Part shown: one piece after another, positions 32,152-40,873 of the stretch
Layout: every line of letters starts with the position of its first letter
How positions within the stretch are numbered: position 1 is the first letter of the stretch
Assembly: GCA_039793685.1 (NCBI GenBank)
Contig: JBDRAL010000089.1
Location: 3,576-67,575 of the forward strand
Length of the DNA stretch: 64,000 nt
Source: JAAFHI01 sp039793685
GTDB lineage: Bacteria; Acidobacteriota; Blastocatellia; Chloracidobacteriales; Chloracidobacteriaceae
Direction of reading: 5' to 3'
The notes under the pieces: model-generated
Told to the model about the DNA's origin: nothing
Databases searched by the model: none
Seen by the model: only the letters and a program-made list of their open reading frames with translations
Made by a program: the position numbers and the translations under genes

Positions 32152-33429
32152 TCAAAAATCAATCAGTCCGCAGACCCGAACGACGCGCCCGTTCACGACA
32201 AACGGACGGAAAGTCGAATGTTGCGCCGCAATCTCGGCCTTCAGCCGCCGATCCATCGGGCCTTCAATCGCATTCGCGGCGACGACCCTGCCGCTTTCGT
32301 CAATCGTGACGCGAACCCGCACCGGCTGGATGGCCCAGGTGCTTTGGTATCTTATTGATGACTCGAAGGGTGAACTCATTGACGAACTCCGTGGCAGACC
32401 GGGGATAGAACCGGGGGACGCACCCGTCGAACCGATTGACGGGCCGGGTTTTTCGAGGGAAATCACGTTGCCGCGAATCTCCCACGTCGTCACGTCGACC
32501 GGCTCGCCGAACCGGAACCGGATCGTTCCGGCCACCCGAACCGAATCGTTATCCTCAAGGAAAAAGAAGCGCCGAAACGTCCACTGCCGGACCGCTGCCT
32601 CAACCGCGCGCCGGAGCGGCTCGGGACCGCCGCTCGTCCGTACCTCGTTCACCTTCCCGTTGACCGCGACGACGATTTCGGCCTCGACATCCCCCGTGAG
32701 CGGATGGCCGGCGGCATCCTTCGGGACATTCACCTCGACGGACCGTTCCAGCAGCCCCACCAGCCCCGGCTCGTCGGGAATCCGCACCGGAGGACGGGTC
32801 GGCCGTTCACGCGGCGAGCCGTCTTCATTTTCGTACGCGATGTCCCCTGCCCCGCGCGGTCCGAGCCGGCCCGGATCGGGCGTTCCGAAATGCAGCGAAT
32901 CGAAAAACCGGGCGATTTCCGGACGATCGGCCTTTGCCGACGGCGCGAGAACGCCGAAGTAGTAAAGATGGGTTTTCGACATGAAGCACCGGAGAATGAC
33001 CACCGTCTCGCCATCGAAGGAGCGGAGGCGGGTCTCACGCCCGAAAAAACCGTTCAGGGCGATTCGTTTCCCTTCAACAACGGCCCACGTCGGTGACTCG
33101 AAATCGCGGCGCTGGTTGCGGTCCACGATTTCCGCAAATTCGGCCTCGGACCGTTTGACCGGTTCGGGAAACGCGGCATAGGCGACGCTGTAGGAAATTC
33201 CGTCTTCCGTCACATCGAGTACGCGCTCGGCCAGCTTTCCCTTTGGAAACGAGTCCGAACGGTGGAGCAATGGTCGGGGAACGAGAATGTCAAACCCGCC
33301 GAACGTCGAACGCAGACGCAACCATCGCGCGCCGTCCTCCGCGCTTGCGCGGGCAGGCGGCGACTGGGCCAACCCCGTCGCCGTTCCGAGAAAAAGACAA
33401 AACGCCGCCAAAACAAGAAAAACGCGCAT
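32152..33429 (-). CDS. TonB C-terminal-domain family exported protein (two TonB_C-like tails)
   Basis: The 425-aa product begins with a signal peptide (VFLVLAAFCLFLGTATGLA). After a beta-rich domain ending ARFFDSLHFG, it has two TonB_C-type modules: residues about 240-310 (LTGDVEAEIVVAVNGKVNEV, AVRQWTF) and about 360-425 (VRVRVTIDESGRVVAANA, STFRPFVVNG). It has no N-terminal TonB membrane anchor or Pro-Glu/Pro-Lys spacer, so it is unlikely to energise receptors. It is first in chromosomal position of a four-gene paralogous run to 36509. Confidence 0.82.
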   Translation of the reverse strand: MRVFLVLAAFCLFLGTATGLAQSPPARASAEDGARWLRLRSTFGGFDILVPRPLLHRSDSFPKGKLAERVLDVTEDGISYSVAYAAFPEPVKRSEAEFAEIVDRNQRRDFESPTWAVVEGKRIALNGFFGRETRLRSFDGETVVILRCFMSKTHLYYFGVLAPSAKADRPEIARFFDSLHFGTPDPGRLGPRGAGDIAYENEDGSPRERPTRPPVRIPDEPGLVGLLERSVEVNVPKDAAGHPLTGDVEAEIVVAVNGKVNEVRTSGGPEPLRRAVEAAVRQWTFRRFFFLEDNDSVRVAGTIRFRFGEPVDVTTWEIRGNVISLEKPGPSIGSTGASPGSIPGLPRSSSMSSPFESSIRYQSTWAIQPVRVRVTIDESGRVVAANAIEGPMDRRLKAEIAAQHSTFRPFVVNGRVVRVCGLIDF

Positions 33430-33518
33430 GACCGTTTCCTTTCACTCTCAAAAGAGGAAAACCGGAATGGGAATCACTCCGGCACGGTACGCCGCGCGCG
33501 CCTGTTCGGGGAAAGCCG

Positions 33519-33543
33519 GGTGACAGTTTTTTCAACTGTCACC
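33519..33543. repeat. Perfect 10-bp hairpin
   Basis: GGTGACAGTT (33519-33528) pairs exactly with AACTGTCACC (33534-33543), loop TTTTC. There is no T-run outside the stem; it lies between two paralogous TonB-tail genes and may stop or stabilise mRNA. Confidence 0.65.
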
Positions 33544-33565
33544 TGGCTCGAATCTCCTGAGTTCA

Positions 33566-33601
33566 ACCACTCACCGAAAACCGGAAGGCGATAACGCCAA
33601 C
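33566..33601 (-). pseudogene. Remnant of a TonB_C tail
   Basis: The minus strand encodes VGVIAFRFSVSG followed by a stop, out of frame with and just downstream of the 33612-34298 gene. The neighbour at 34369 ends VIGVPTFRFSVSG. The last codons of a TonB_C domain therefore survive here after deletion of the rest. Confidence 0.7.
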
Positions 33602-33611
33602 GTGTGGACAA

Positions 33612-34298
33612 TCAGCGACGGCGGCCGGGCGGCGGCGGCCCGGAACCGGGATCGCCGGTGGTATAGAAAATGTCCTCGTCGGGACTGGACGGTCGGTCGA
33701 AGTGACCGGGCTTCGGCGACCACAGGGCGCAGGAATCAAGAAACTTCGCAATTTCCGGGGCATTTGTGGTGTCCGAACCGGTTTGGACAAAGAACTGATA
33801 TATCCGCTGGCCCACGACAAACGCCCGAAAGGTCAGCACGGACGAGCCATCCGCGGATGTCAGCCGAAACGCCACGCCGGGATGCCCGTCGAGTGTCATG
33901 TCCCGGTTGTCGGCGAGTTTTCCCCTGGATTGCTCGACTATCCCCTGCACGGTTTCTTCCAGAATCGTTTTGGCGTTTTTTTCAGCATCGACGGCTCCGG
34001 AGGCATCGAAATACACAATGAAGTAATGGAATTTCCCTTCCCCAATGTCGAGCGTCGTGACATTCAAGGGACCCATCGGAGTGTCCTGAGAAAAAAGATT
34101 TCGTTTCACTGGCCCGGAGGGAGGAACCAGCGCCGTCAAGCCCCCCTTGCGCGAGATCATCCGAACCCATTTCGAGGAAGTCGTCGTCGAGGACCGGACA
34201 CCGCCCGGTCCCGACGGGGGTGGCCCGGATTGGGCGGATGCCAGTCCCGTTCCGCCAAACAGCCCGGCGACCAGCACCGCGCCCATAAGTTTCCGCAT
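33612..34298 (-). CDS. TonB-tail paralogue that has lost its TonB_C domain
   Basis: The 228-aa product starts at MRKLMGAV (34298, AGGAG upstream), nearly identical in its beginning to the MRKFIGAV start of the gene at 34369-35430. It has a signal peptide and the same middle domain (LPPSG.., FHYFIVYFD, ALTFRAFVVGQRIYQFFV, IAKFLDSCALW). It stops at GPPPPGRRR where the paralogue goes on into a TonB_C module. The remnant described at 33566-33601 shows that the tail was lost by deletion plus frameshift. Confidence 0.78.
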   Translation of the reverse strand: MRKLMGAVLVAGLFGGTGLASAQSGPPPSGPGGVRSSTTTSSKWVRMISRKGGLTALVPPSGPVKRNLFSQDTPMGPLNVTTLDIGEGKFHYFIVYFDASGAVDAEKNAKTILEETVQGIVEQSRGKLADNRDMTLDGHPGVAFRLTSADGSSVLTFRAFVVGQRIYQFFVQTGSDTTNAPEIAKFLDSCALWSPKPGHFDRPSSPDEDIFYTTGDPGSGPPPPGRRR

Positions 34299-34368
34299 GT
34301 CGTTCTCCTGCTTGATGTTGAAGTGAAGTTTTCGGCCTTCCACCCGACGGTTCATCGAGTCCCGCCCG

Positions 34369-35430
34369 TCAGCCGCTGACCGAAAACCGGAAGGTGGGGA
34401 CGCCGATGACCTTGACCGCCGTTCCGTTCAGCAGAAACGGCTTGAACGTCCACTGGTACGCGGCGTTGAGTGATGACGAATGAAATTCGCGCGGACCGCC
34501 GAGAACCCGCGCCTCGACGACCTTGCCGGTTTCATCAATGAGAATTTCGACCTGAACATCGCCGCTGAGCCGCTGTGCAAGGGCGTCGCGCGGATATTTG
34601 GGTACGGCGCGGTTGACGGCTTCCTTGCGAAGCGCGCCTTCCGAACGTCGCACCGGTCCGGACGGCGTGACAGTCGCCGCGTCCTGAGGCGGAGGCACGC
34701 GCGCGTCGTCGGCTTTGATTTCAGGCGACGCGACGGAAGCGCTTTCGCCCTCGGTGTAAAACTCATCGACCGGAACGCCTCCCGTCGAGCCGGAGGGAGG
34801 CTCGCTCTTACCGCCCGTCCCGGTTGACGTCGTTGGGGCCTTCACGGATTCGCTTTTCCCCTCGGGCAGGCCAAGCCGGAAGGAATCGAGGAATTTCCGG
34901 ATGTCGGGATCGTCCGCCCCGTCCGGTGTCGTCTCGACATAAAGCTGATACATCCGCGACCCCGCGACGATGGCCTGATGAACCAACAGCGTTTTCTTAT
35001 CGCCCGACACGATGCGGGTTTCGCGTCCCGACTTTCCGTCCACCTTGAAATCCCGCTTTCCGAGAATTTTGCCGTCCATTCGTTTGGTCGCCGCAACCGC
35101 GCCGTTGTCAAAGAGGCCGGGAAGCTGCTTTTCGAGGACGAAGAACTCCGGATAGTCGGTATAACCCACAAAATACGTCACGCCGGCCGCCCGGGTCTGG
35201 AACATCGTGACCCGCATTCCGGGCGCGACGTCTTCAGCTTTTTTCGCCATCCGGCGGGGCGTCAGGATATTGAACCCAGCCGTGACGGAGGTGAACCGGA
35301 GCCACTTGGGGACGACCTGAACGATGCGCTCTCCGGGTCTGACCGGCCGCGGAGGAGAAGATTGTCCAAGAACCTGACCCGCTCCCGTCAAAAAACACGC
35401 GGCCAGCACCGCGCCGATGAATTTCCGCAT
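34369..35430 (-). CDS. TonB C-terminal-domain family exported protein
   Basis: The 353-aa product begins at MRKFIGAVLAACFLTG (35430; AGGAG 8 nt upstream); the longer frame is rejected. A signal peptide, the shared middle domain (FTSVTAGFNILTPRR, VAGSRMYQLYVETTPDG) and one TonB_C module (LSGDVQVEILIDETGKVVEA, YQWTFKPFLLNG) follow. It likely sits in the periplasm. Twelve bases separate it from the upstream paralogue, so the run is co-transcribed. Confidence 0.84.
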   Translation of the reverse strand: MRKFIGAVLAACFLTGAGQVLGQSSPPRPVRPGERIVQVVPKWLRFTSVTAGFNILTPRRMAKKAEDVAPGMRVTMFQTRAAGVTYFVGYTDYPEFFVLEKQLPGLFDNGAVAATKRMDGKILGKRDFKVDGKSGRETRIVSGDKKTLLVHQAIVAGSRMYQLYVETTPDGADDPDIRKFLDSFRLGLPEGKSESVKAPTTSTGTGGKSEPPSGSTGGVPVDEFYTEGESASVASPEIKADDARVPPPQDAATVTPSGPVRRSEGALRKEAVNRAVPKYPRDALAQRLSGDVQVEILIDETGKVVEARVLGGPREFHSSSLNAAYQWTFKPFLLNGTAVKVIGVPTFRFSVSG

Positions 35431-35441
35431 GGGCTGTACTC

Positions 35442-36509
35442 CTATTTCGCGAGGTTGAAACGAAACGTGATCTCGCCGATGACCCTGACCGGCTTGCCGT
35501 TGAGCAGCGTGGGCTTGAAGGTCCACTGGCGAACCGCCGCGAGCGCCGCCGCGTGAAGTTCCGGCGGACCGCCCAGAATCTTCGCCTCGACGACTTTCCC
35601 TTCCTGATCAATCAGAATTTCGCAGACGACATCGCCCTGAATGCGCGCGGCGGTAGCTTCTTGCGGATATTCCGGCGTGACCCGGTTGATCGCGTTGCCG
35701 CGCAGCACGCCCTCCGCGCGTCGAATCGGGCCGGAAGGGGTAACGGATGACGGCGTTTGGTCGGGCGGCGGAAGCGGTTTGACCTTCGACGGATCAATCG
35801 CTTCCTCAGGGCCATCCGCCGGGACGAGCGTATCGAACCGGGTTGTGCCGAATTTTTCCTTCTCCTCGGCGGTCATCAGTCGAAAAGATTCCAGAAAACG
35901 GGTTCGCTCCTCGGCCGCTTTGTCTGCCGTCTCTTTTTGAAAACGGACTCTCCGAACCACCGGACTTCCGGCGACCGTTTGCGGCGCGTCTTCCCGCTCG
36001 GGTGCAACCACCTGAAGAAAATAGAAACGCTGTCCGATGAGCGTGACCCGGCCATGACTGGTCATTTTCTCCCCCTTCACGGCAAGCTGAATCTGAAACC
36101 GACGTCCGGGATTTCCCTGAATCGTTACCGGCGTGTCTTCCAGAACCTGTCCGTCAATGGTCCTGGCGACATCCCTCACGAAGTTTTCGAACAGACGCGA
36201 CGCCACCTCGCGCCTGACTTCCTCGGGTAATTCGCTGAAATTCATCTCCATGAAACAGGCGAAATAGGCGTCTCCCCCCCGCAGGCCGAGAAACTGGTGC
36301 ATCGTCGCTTTTCCCTTGGCGGTCTGAAACGGAATGGCGATTTTGGTGTCCAGCGGGACGGGCGACGTCACGGCGAAACCGCCGGCAGGCTGCACATAGG
36401 TGCGCCACTCGCGCGGCGCGGGCGCATCCGGCTTCGGCGGAGCGGTTTGAGCGGTCGCCGGCAGGACGGCCCAAAGACACAACAGGGCGAGACAAAGTAG
36501 GTTGCGCAT
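35442..36509 (-). CDS. TonB C-terminal-domain family exported protein
   Basis: The 355-aa product has a signal peptide (LLCLALLCLWAVLPATAQ), the same middle domain (VQPAGGFAVTSPVPLD, LIGQRFYFLQVVAP, FLESFRLMT) and a C-terminal TonB_C module (IQGDVVCEILIDQEGKVVEA, VRQWTFKPTLLNG). It is the promoter-proximal member of the four-gene run. TVTPSGPVRRSEGALRKEAV in the next gene matches SVTPSGPIRRAEGVLRGNAI here, showing recent duplication. Confidence 0.85.
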   Translation of the reverse strand: MRNLLCLALLCLWAVLPATAQTAPPKPDAPAPREWRTYVQPAGGFAVTSPVPLDTKIAIPFQTAKGKATMHQFLGLRGGDAYFACFMEMNFSELPEEVRREVASRLFENFVRDVARTIDGQVLEDTPVTIQGNPGRRFQIQLAVKGEKMTSHGRVTLIGQRFYFLQVVAPEREDAPQTVAGSPVVRRVRFQKETADKAAEERTRFLESFRLMTAEEKEKFGTTRFDTLVPADGPEEAIDPSKVKPLPPPDQTPSSVTPSGPIRRAEGVLRGNAINRVTPEYPQEATAARIQGDVVCEILIDQEGKVVEAKILGGPPELHAAALAAVRQWTFKPTLLNGKPVRVIGEITFRFNLAK

Positions 36510-36810
36510 CTTTTCGGGAACTTTCCGGAGTTTGGCGGTTCAAGACAGCAATCGACCTTAACATTTTTCTACGCACGAGGGCCAACCAAGACTTTTCGGG
36601 TCGCATCCCGGCAATTTCCTGCTATCATCGCCGGGTCGGTCGGGAGGCCAGGCGGCCTCGCACCGGAAAAATCGGTCGCGTGGGAACCCACATTGACTTT
36701 TTTTCCGGTCAGGGCGAAAAAGCCGGTGATTTCCACATCTGTACGTTAGAAATCCGCACTCGACCCCCGCGCCATCACCTTCTTTCTCTCTCGCAAAGGA
36801 ACCGCAACCA
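36510..36810. other. Divergent promoter region, no gene seen
   Basis: This 301-bp gap must hold the promoters for the TonB-tail run (minus) and the DUF3857 pair (plus). TTGACT occurs at about 36693 and a TATCAT near 36625, but no properly spaced pair was found. No palindromic word repeat is present, unlike most other gaps of this size. Confidence 0.5.
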
Positions 36811-38769
36811 ATGAAACGGCTTCTCATCGCTTCGGCGTGTCTGACGCTCTGGCTGGTCAGCCTCTGGGGTACGACCCTGGCGGATGACTGGAAACCCATC
36901 GATCCGGCCCACATGGCCCAGAAAACCCCTTCGGTTGACCCGAACGCCGACGCGGAAATCATTTTCTGGGAAGTCCGCGTGGACGATTCGACCGCCGACC
37001 TCGTTTACAACCACTATGTCCGGCTGAAGATTTTCTCGGAGCGGGGCAAGGAAAAGCACGGGCAGGTCGAAATCAAGTATGTCAACCCGATCCGCATCAT
37101 CGACATTGCCGGACGCACCATCAAACCGGACGGAACGATCGTCGAACTGAAGAAGGACGCGATCTTCGACCGGACCGATGTCAAGGTCAGCGACGTCAAA
37201 CTCAAAACCAAGGCGTTCGCGATGCCTTCGGTCGAGGTCGGCTCGATTATCGAGTACCGCTGGAAGGAAGTTCAGGAAGAACGGTCGGCCAACTATGTCC
37301 GGCTCAACATGCAGCGCGAAATTCCGATCCAGCGGGTGACCTATTTCCTCAAACCGGCGGAATACCCCGGCTACGGCATGCGCGCCCAGATGTTCAACGG
37401 CAATTTTCAGCCGTTCCAGAAAGAAAAGGGCGGATTTTACAGCACCAGCATGACGAACGTGCCGGCGTTGCAGACCGAATCGCGGATGCCGCCGGAAGAC
37501 AACGTCAAGCGGTGGATGCTGGTGTACTACTCCAACACCGACAAGCCGGACCCGGCCAAGTTCTGGAACGATTTCGGGAAACGGATTTTCGACGTCACCA
37601 AGTCCTATACCAAGGTCAACGACGAAGTGCGCGCGGCGGCCACGCAGGCCATCGGCGACGCGACGACGCCGGACCAGAAGCTCGAACGGCTCTACCGGTT
37701 CTGCCAGACCCGCATCCGCAACGTCTCCGACGATGCCTCGCGGCTGACGCCGGAAGAACGCAAGCGGATGAAGGACAACAAGAATCCGTCCGACACGCTC
37801 AAGCGCGGTTACGGAACCGGCGAGGACATCGACCTGTTGTTCGCTTCGCTCGCGACGGCGGCCGGATTTCCGGGACGGCTCGCCCTCATCGCCAGCCGCG
37901 GACGGAATTTCTTCGACCCGTCCTTCGCCGATGCCTACTTCCTGCGGAGCTATGTCGTGGCCGTGCAGGTTGGCGCGGAATGGCGGTTTTACGATCCGGG
38001 AGTGGAACATGTCGAATTCGGCATGCTCCGCTGGCAGGAAGAAGGCATGCAGGCACTGATTCCCGATTCCAAGGAACCGCGCTTCGTCGTCACGCCGATC
38101 TCCGACGCCAAACGCTCGCGGGCCAAACGAACCGGAAAGTTCAAGCTGGATGAAAGCGGCATGCTCGAAGGCGACATGCGGGTGGAATACACCGGGCACC
38201 TCGCACGCTCCCGGCGCGAGGCGCTCGACGATGAAGCCCAGGCGGCGCGCGAGAAGTACTTTGAATCCGAGGTCCGCAGCCGGATGGGCGCGGAAGTGAC
38301 CGACCTCAAGATCGAGAACTTCGACGACGCCACCAAACCGCTGACCGTTTCCTGCCATGTCCGGGTTCCCGGCTACGCCAAGCGGACCGGGAAACGGCTG
38401 TTCATACCGGTGTCGTTCTTCCAGTACGGCGTGGCGGCCATGTTCGCCGACGAGCGGCGGCAGAACCCGATCTATTTCGAGTACCCGTGGTCGGAAGACG
38501 ACGACGTTGCAATCTCGATTCCCGAAGGCTTCGACCTCGACAACGCCGAGTCTCCGGCGTCCTTCCCGATTAGCGGCGACTACGGCAACTACGCCGCGAA
38601 GGCGTCCTTCGACCAGAAGTCCCGGGCCATCGTCTACCAGCGGCAGTTCCATTTCGGGAAAACCAACGAGATCATGCTGTTCCCGACGTCCACCTACTCG
38701 GTCCTGCGGACGATCTTCGGTGAAGTTCACAAGCAGGACGAACACGCCATCACCCTCAAGGTGAAGTGA
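36811..38769 (+). CDS. DUF3857/transglutaminase-like exported protein lacking the catalytic Cys
   Basis: The 652-aa product has a signal peptide (LLIASACLTLWLVSLWG), a DUF3857 beta-sandwich (residues about 55-230; VRLKIFSERGKEKHGQVEI) and a transglutaminase-like domain (about 270-400). Where the family usually has a Cys (for example GDCKDKA), this protein reads GYGTGEDIDLLFASLATAAG, without a Cys, so it is probably not catalytic. The C-terminal domain is beta-rich. AAAGGA precedes the ATG. The next gene, 11 bp downstream, is a paralogue that keeps the Cys. Confidence 0.85.
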   Translation: MKRLLIASACLTLWLVSLWGTTLADDWKPIDPAHMAQKTPSVDPNADAEIIFWEVRVDDSTADLVYNHYVRLKIFSERGKEKHGQVEIKYVNPIRIIDIAGRTIKPDGTIVELKKDAIFDRTDVKVSDVKLKTKAFAMPSVEVGSIIEYRWKEVQEERSANYVRLNMQREIPIQRVTYFLKPAEYPGYGMRAQMFNGNFQPFQKEKGGFYSTSMTNVPALQTESRMPPEDNVKRWMLVYYSNTDKPDPAKFWNDFGKRIFDVTKSYTKVNDEVRAAATQAIGDATTPDQKLERLYRFCQTRIRNVSDDASRLTPEERKRMKDNKNPSDTLKRGYGTGEDIDLLFASLATAAGFPGRLALIASRGRNFFDPSFADAYFLRSYVVAVQVGAEWRFYDPGVEHVEFGMLRWQEEGMQALIPDSKEPRFVVTPISDAKRSRAKRTGKFKLDESGMLEGDMRVEYTGHLARSRREALDDEAQAAREKYFESEVRSRMGAEVTDLKIENFDDATKPLTVSCHVRVPGYAKRTGKRLFIPVSFFQYGVAAMFADERRQNPIYFEYPWSEDDDVAISIPEGFDLDNAESPASFPISGDYGNYAAKASFDQKSRAIVYQRQFHFGKTNEIMLFPTSTYSVLRTIFGEVHKQDEHAITLKVK

Positions 38770-38780
38770 AAGGCAGCCCC

Positions 38781-40748
38781 ATGACGAAACGCTTTCTGCT
38801 CGTCATTACGTTTTTGCTGGCCGCGACCGGCGCAGCCTTCGCCGGGGATGACGCCCCGGCCTGGCTGCGTCAGGTCGCCACCGCCACGACGCCGACCTAT
38901 CCCAAGGACGTTCCCGCCGTCGTGCTGCTCGACGACGAACGGGTGACGGTCACCGACGACGGCAAGGTCGTCACGGTTCAGCAATACGCCGTGCGCATCC
39001 TTACCCGCGAAGGCCGCGAGGAAGCCTTCGCCCGCGCGTACTACCGGTCGGACGACAGCATCAAGGTCAAGGATTTCAAGGCCTGGGTCATTCGCCCGAA
39101 CGGTGTCCGGAAATTCAACAAGGACGAAATCGCCGATGTCGCGCTGACCGACAACGACGTTTACGCCGAAGGCCGCATGAAACTGATCGTCGCCGAGGAC
39201 GAGGTGGACGCCGGAATGGTGTTCGGGTTCGAGGCGGTGACCGAGGAGCGGTCGGTCTTCACCCAGTTCATCCACAGTTTTCAGGTGGACATTCCGGTTC
39301 TGGTGTCGCGGTTTTCGCTGACCCTGCCGACCGGCTGGCGGGCCGAGGGACTGACCTTCAACCATGCCAAAATCGAGCCGACCGTTTCGGGCAGCAGCTA
39401 CACCTGGGAACTGCGCGAACTCGGTCCGATTTATCCCGAACCGGACCAGCCGGCCAAAACCACGCTCGCGCCGCGGGTGGCGGTCGGCTATTTCCCCGCC
39501 GCCGGGGCCAAAGCCGGCGAGGGCCAGTCATTCGGGTCATGGCCGGAGGTTTCCGACTGGCTGTACGGTCTGAGCGACAGTCAGGCCGCGCCGACGCAGC
39601 CGCTCACGACCAAGGCGCGGGAACTGACGGCGGGCGTCAACGACGAGTTCGCCCGACTTTCCGCCATCGGCCGCTATGTTCAGGGCGTCAACTACATCTC
39701 GATTCAGACCAACATCAGGAAGGGCGGCGGGTATCGCCCGCACGCGGCGGGTCAGGTCTTTGAAAAGTCCTACGGCGACTGCAAGGACAAGGCCAACCTC
39801 ATGCGCGCGATGCTCAAGACCATCGGGGTCAATTCCTACCTCGTGAGCATTTACTCGGGGGACCGGGCGTTCGTCCGGAAGGAATGGGCCTCGCCCCAGC
39901 AGTTCAACCACTGCATTATCGCGATTCAGGTCGGCGATTCGGTTCAGTCGCCGATGGTCGTCAAGCATCCGAAACTTGGGCGGCTGCTCTTTTTCGACCC
40001 GACCGATCCGTTCACGCCAATCGGCGACCTGCCGGAAGATGAACAGGGCAGCTTCGCGCTGGTCATCGCCGGCAAGGATGGCGACCTGATACAGGTTCCG
40101 CAGAATCCGCCGGAATCGAACCTCGACAACGTGATGCTCGAAGCCGAAGTGCTGCCCGACGGCTCGGTCAAAGCCAAGATGAGCAACGAAATGACCGGTC
40201 AGATGGGTTCGCGCTTCCGCGGCCTGCACAAGTCGCTGTCGGCGGCCGATTTCCAGAAGTACGTCAATCGGTGGCTGACCCGTTCGGCAACGGGTCTCCA
40301 GATCGGGGGCGTGATGGTCAAGGACCAGCGCGATCAGGGCCGTTTCACGCTCGAAGTCGATCTCGCCGTTCCAAACTACGCACCACTGATGCAGGGTCGG
40401 CTGATGATGATCAGCCCGTCGCTCATCCCTCGCCGGGCGCAGGTTTCGGTTGCCCAGCCAAACCGCCGGACGCCGATCGAAATCGACGCCGAAGCCTATA
40501 CCGAAATTTTCCGTTTCAAGATTCCGGCGGGCTTCGAGGTGGATGAAATACCCGAACCGGTTTCGCTCGAATCGGCCTACGGCACCTACTCGATGAAGTG
40601 CGAGGCGAAAGACCGCGAAGTCGTGGTCACCCGCAAACTCAAACTCATCCCGGCGGTCATTCCGGCGGAAAGCTACGGCAGCGTACGCCGGTTCTTTGGC
40701 CAGATCGGCGGCGCGGAGCAGACGCCGATTGTGCTGGTCAAGAAATAG
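38781..40748 (+). CDS. DUF3857/transglutaminase-like exported protein
   Basis: The 655-aa product starts at ATG 38781 after AAAGG; a GTG 15 bases earlier overlaps the upstream stop and is less likely. It has a signal peptide, a DUF3857 domain (about 60-235) and a transglutaminase core with Cys in SYGDCKDKANLM, His in FNHCIIAIQV and Asp in FFDPTDPF, an apparently complete triad. The C-terminal domain resembles DUF2569/3858-type beta domains. It may crosslink or cleave amide bonds in the envelope. It is translated as a unit with the Cys-less paralogue. Confidence 0.87.
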   Translation: MTKRFLLVITFLLAATGAAFAGDDAPAWLRQVATATTPTYPKDVPAVVLLDDERVTVTDDGKVVTVQQYAVRILTREGREEAFARAYYRSDDSIKVKDFKAWVIRPNGVRKFNKDEIADVALTDNDVYAEGRMKLIVAEDEVDAGMVFGFEAVTEERSVFTQFIHSFQVDIPVLVSRFSLTLPTGWRAEGLTFNHAKIEPTVSGSSYTWELRELGPIYPEPDQPAKTTLAPRVAVGYFPAAGAKAGEGQSFGSWPEVSDWLYGLSDSQAAPTQPLTTKARELTAGVNDEFARLSAIGRYVQGVNYISIQTNIRKGGGYRPHAAGQVFEKSYGDCKDKANLMRAMLKTIGVNSYLVSIYSGDRAFVRKEWASPQQFNHCIIAIQVGDSVQSPMVVKHPKLGRLLFFDPTDPFTPIGDLPEDEQGSFALVIAGKDGDLIQVPQNPPESNLDNVMLEAEVLPDGSVKAKMSNEMTGQMGSRFRGLHKSLSAADFQKYVNRWLTRSATGLQIGGVMVKDQRDQGRFTLEVDLAVPNYAPLMQGRLMMISPSLIPRRAQVSVAQPNRRTPIEIDAEAYTEIFRFKIPAGFEVDEIPEPVSLESAYGTYSMKCEAKDREVVVTRKLKLIPAVIPAESYGSVRRFFGQIGGAEQTPIVLVKK

Positions 40749-40870
40749 TCTGGAGTCTGGAGTCGAGCGTCTGGAGTCAAAACCGGGGATTTGAAAAATC
40801 GCTTGACAGAAACACGGTCAGGCCAGAGGTTTGCAGACTCTCGACTCCAGACTTTCGACTCCAGACTTTT
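40748..40870. repeat. CTGGAGTC-family palindrome, short form
   Basis: GTCTGGAGTCTGGAGTCGAG arm directly after the stop codon and ACTCTCGACTCCAGACTTTC arm, around a different 60-bp centre that lacks the GACAAGG inner arms. It ends 3 bp before the GTG start of the next gene. Confidence 0.88.
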
Positions 40871-40873
40871 CCC

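Noticed and set aside
36775..38745. 656-aa minus-strand ORF antisense to the first DUF3857 gene
   Set aside because: Mirror of a well-supported gene with signal peptide and ribosome site; no domain recognised.
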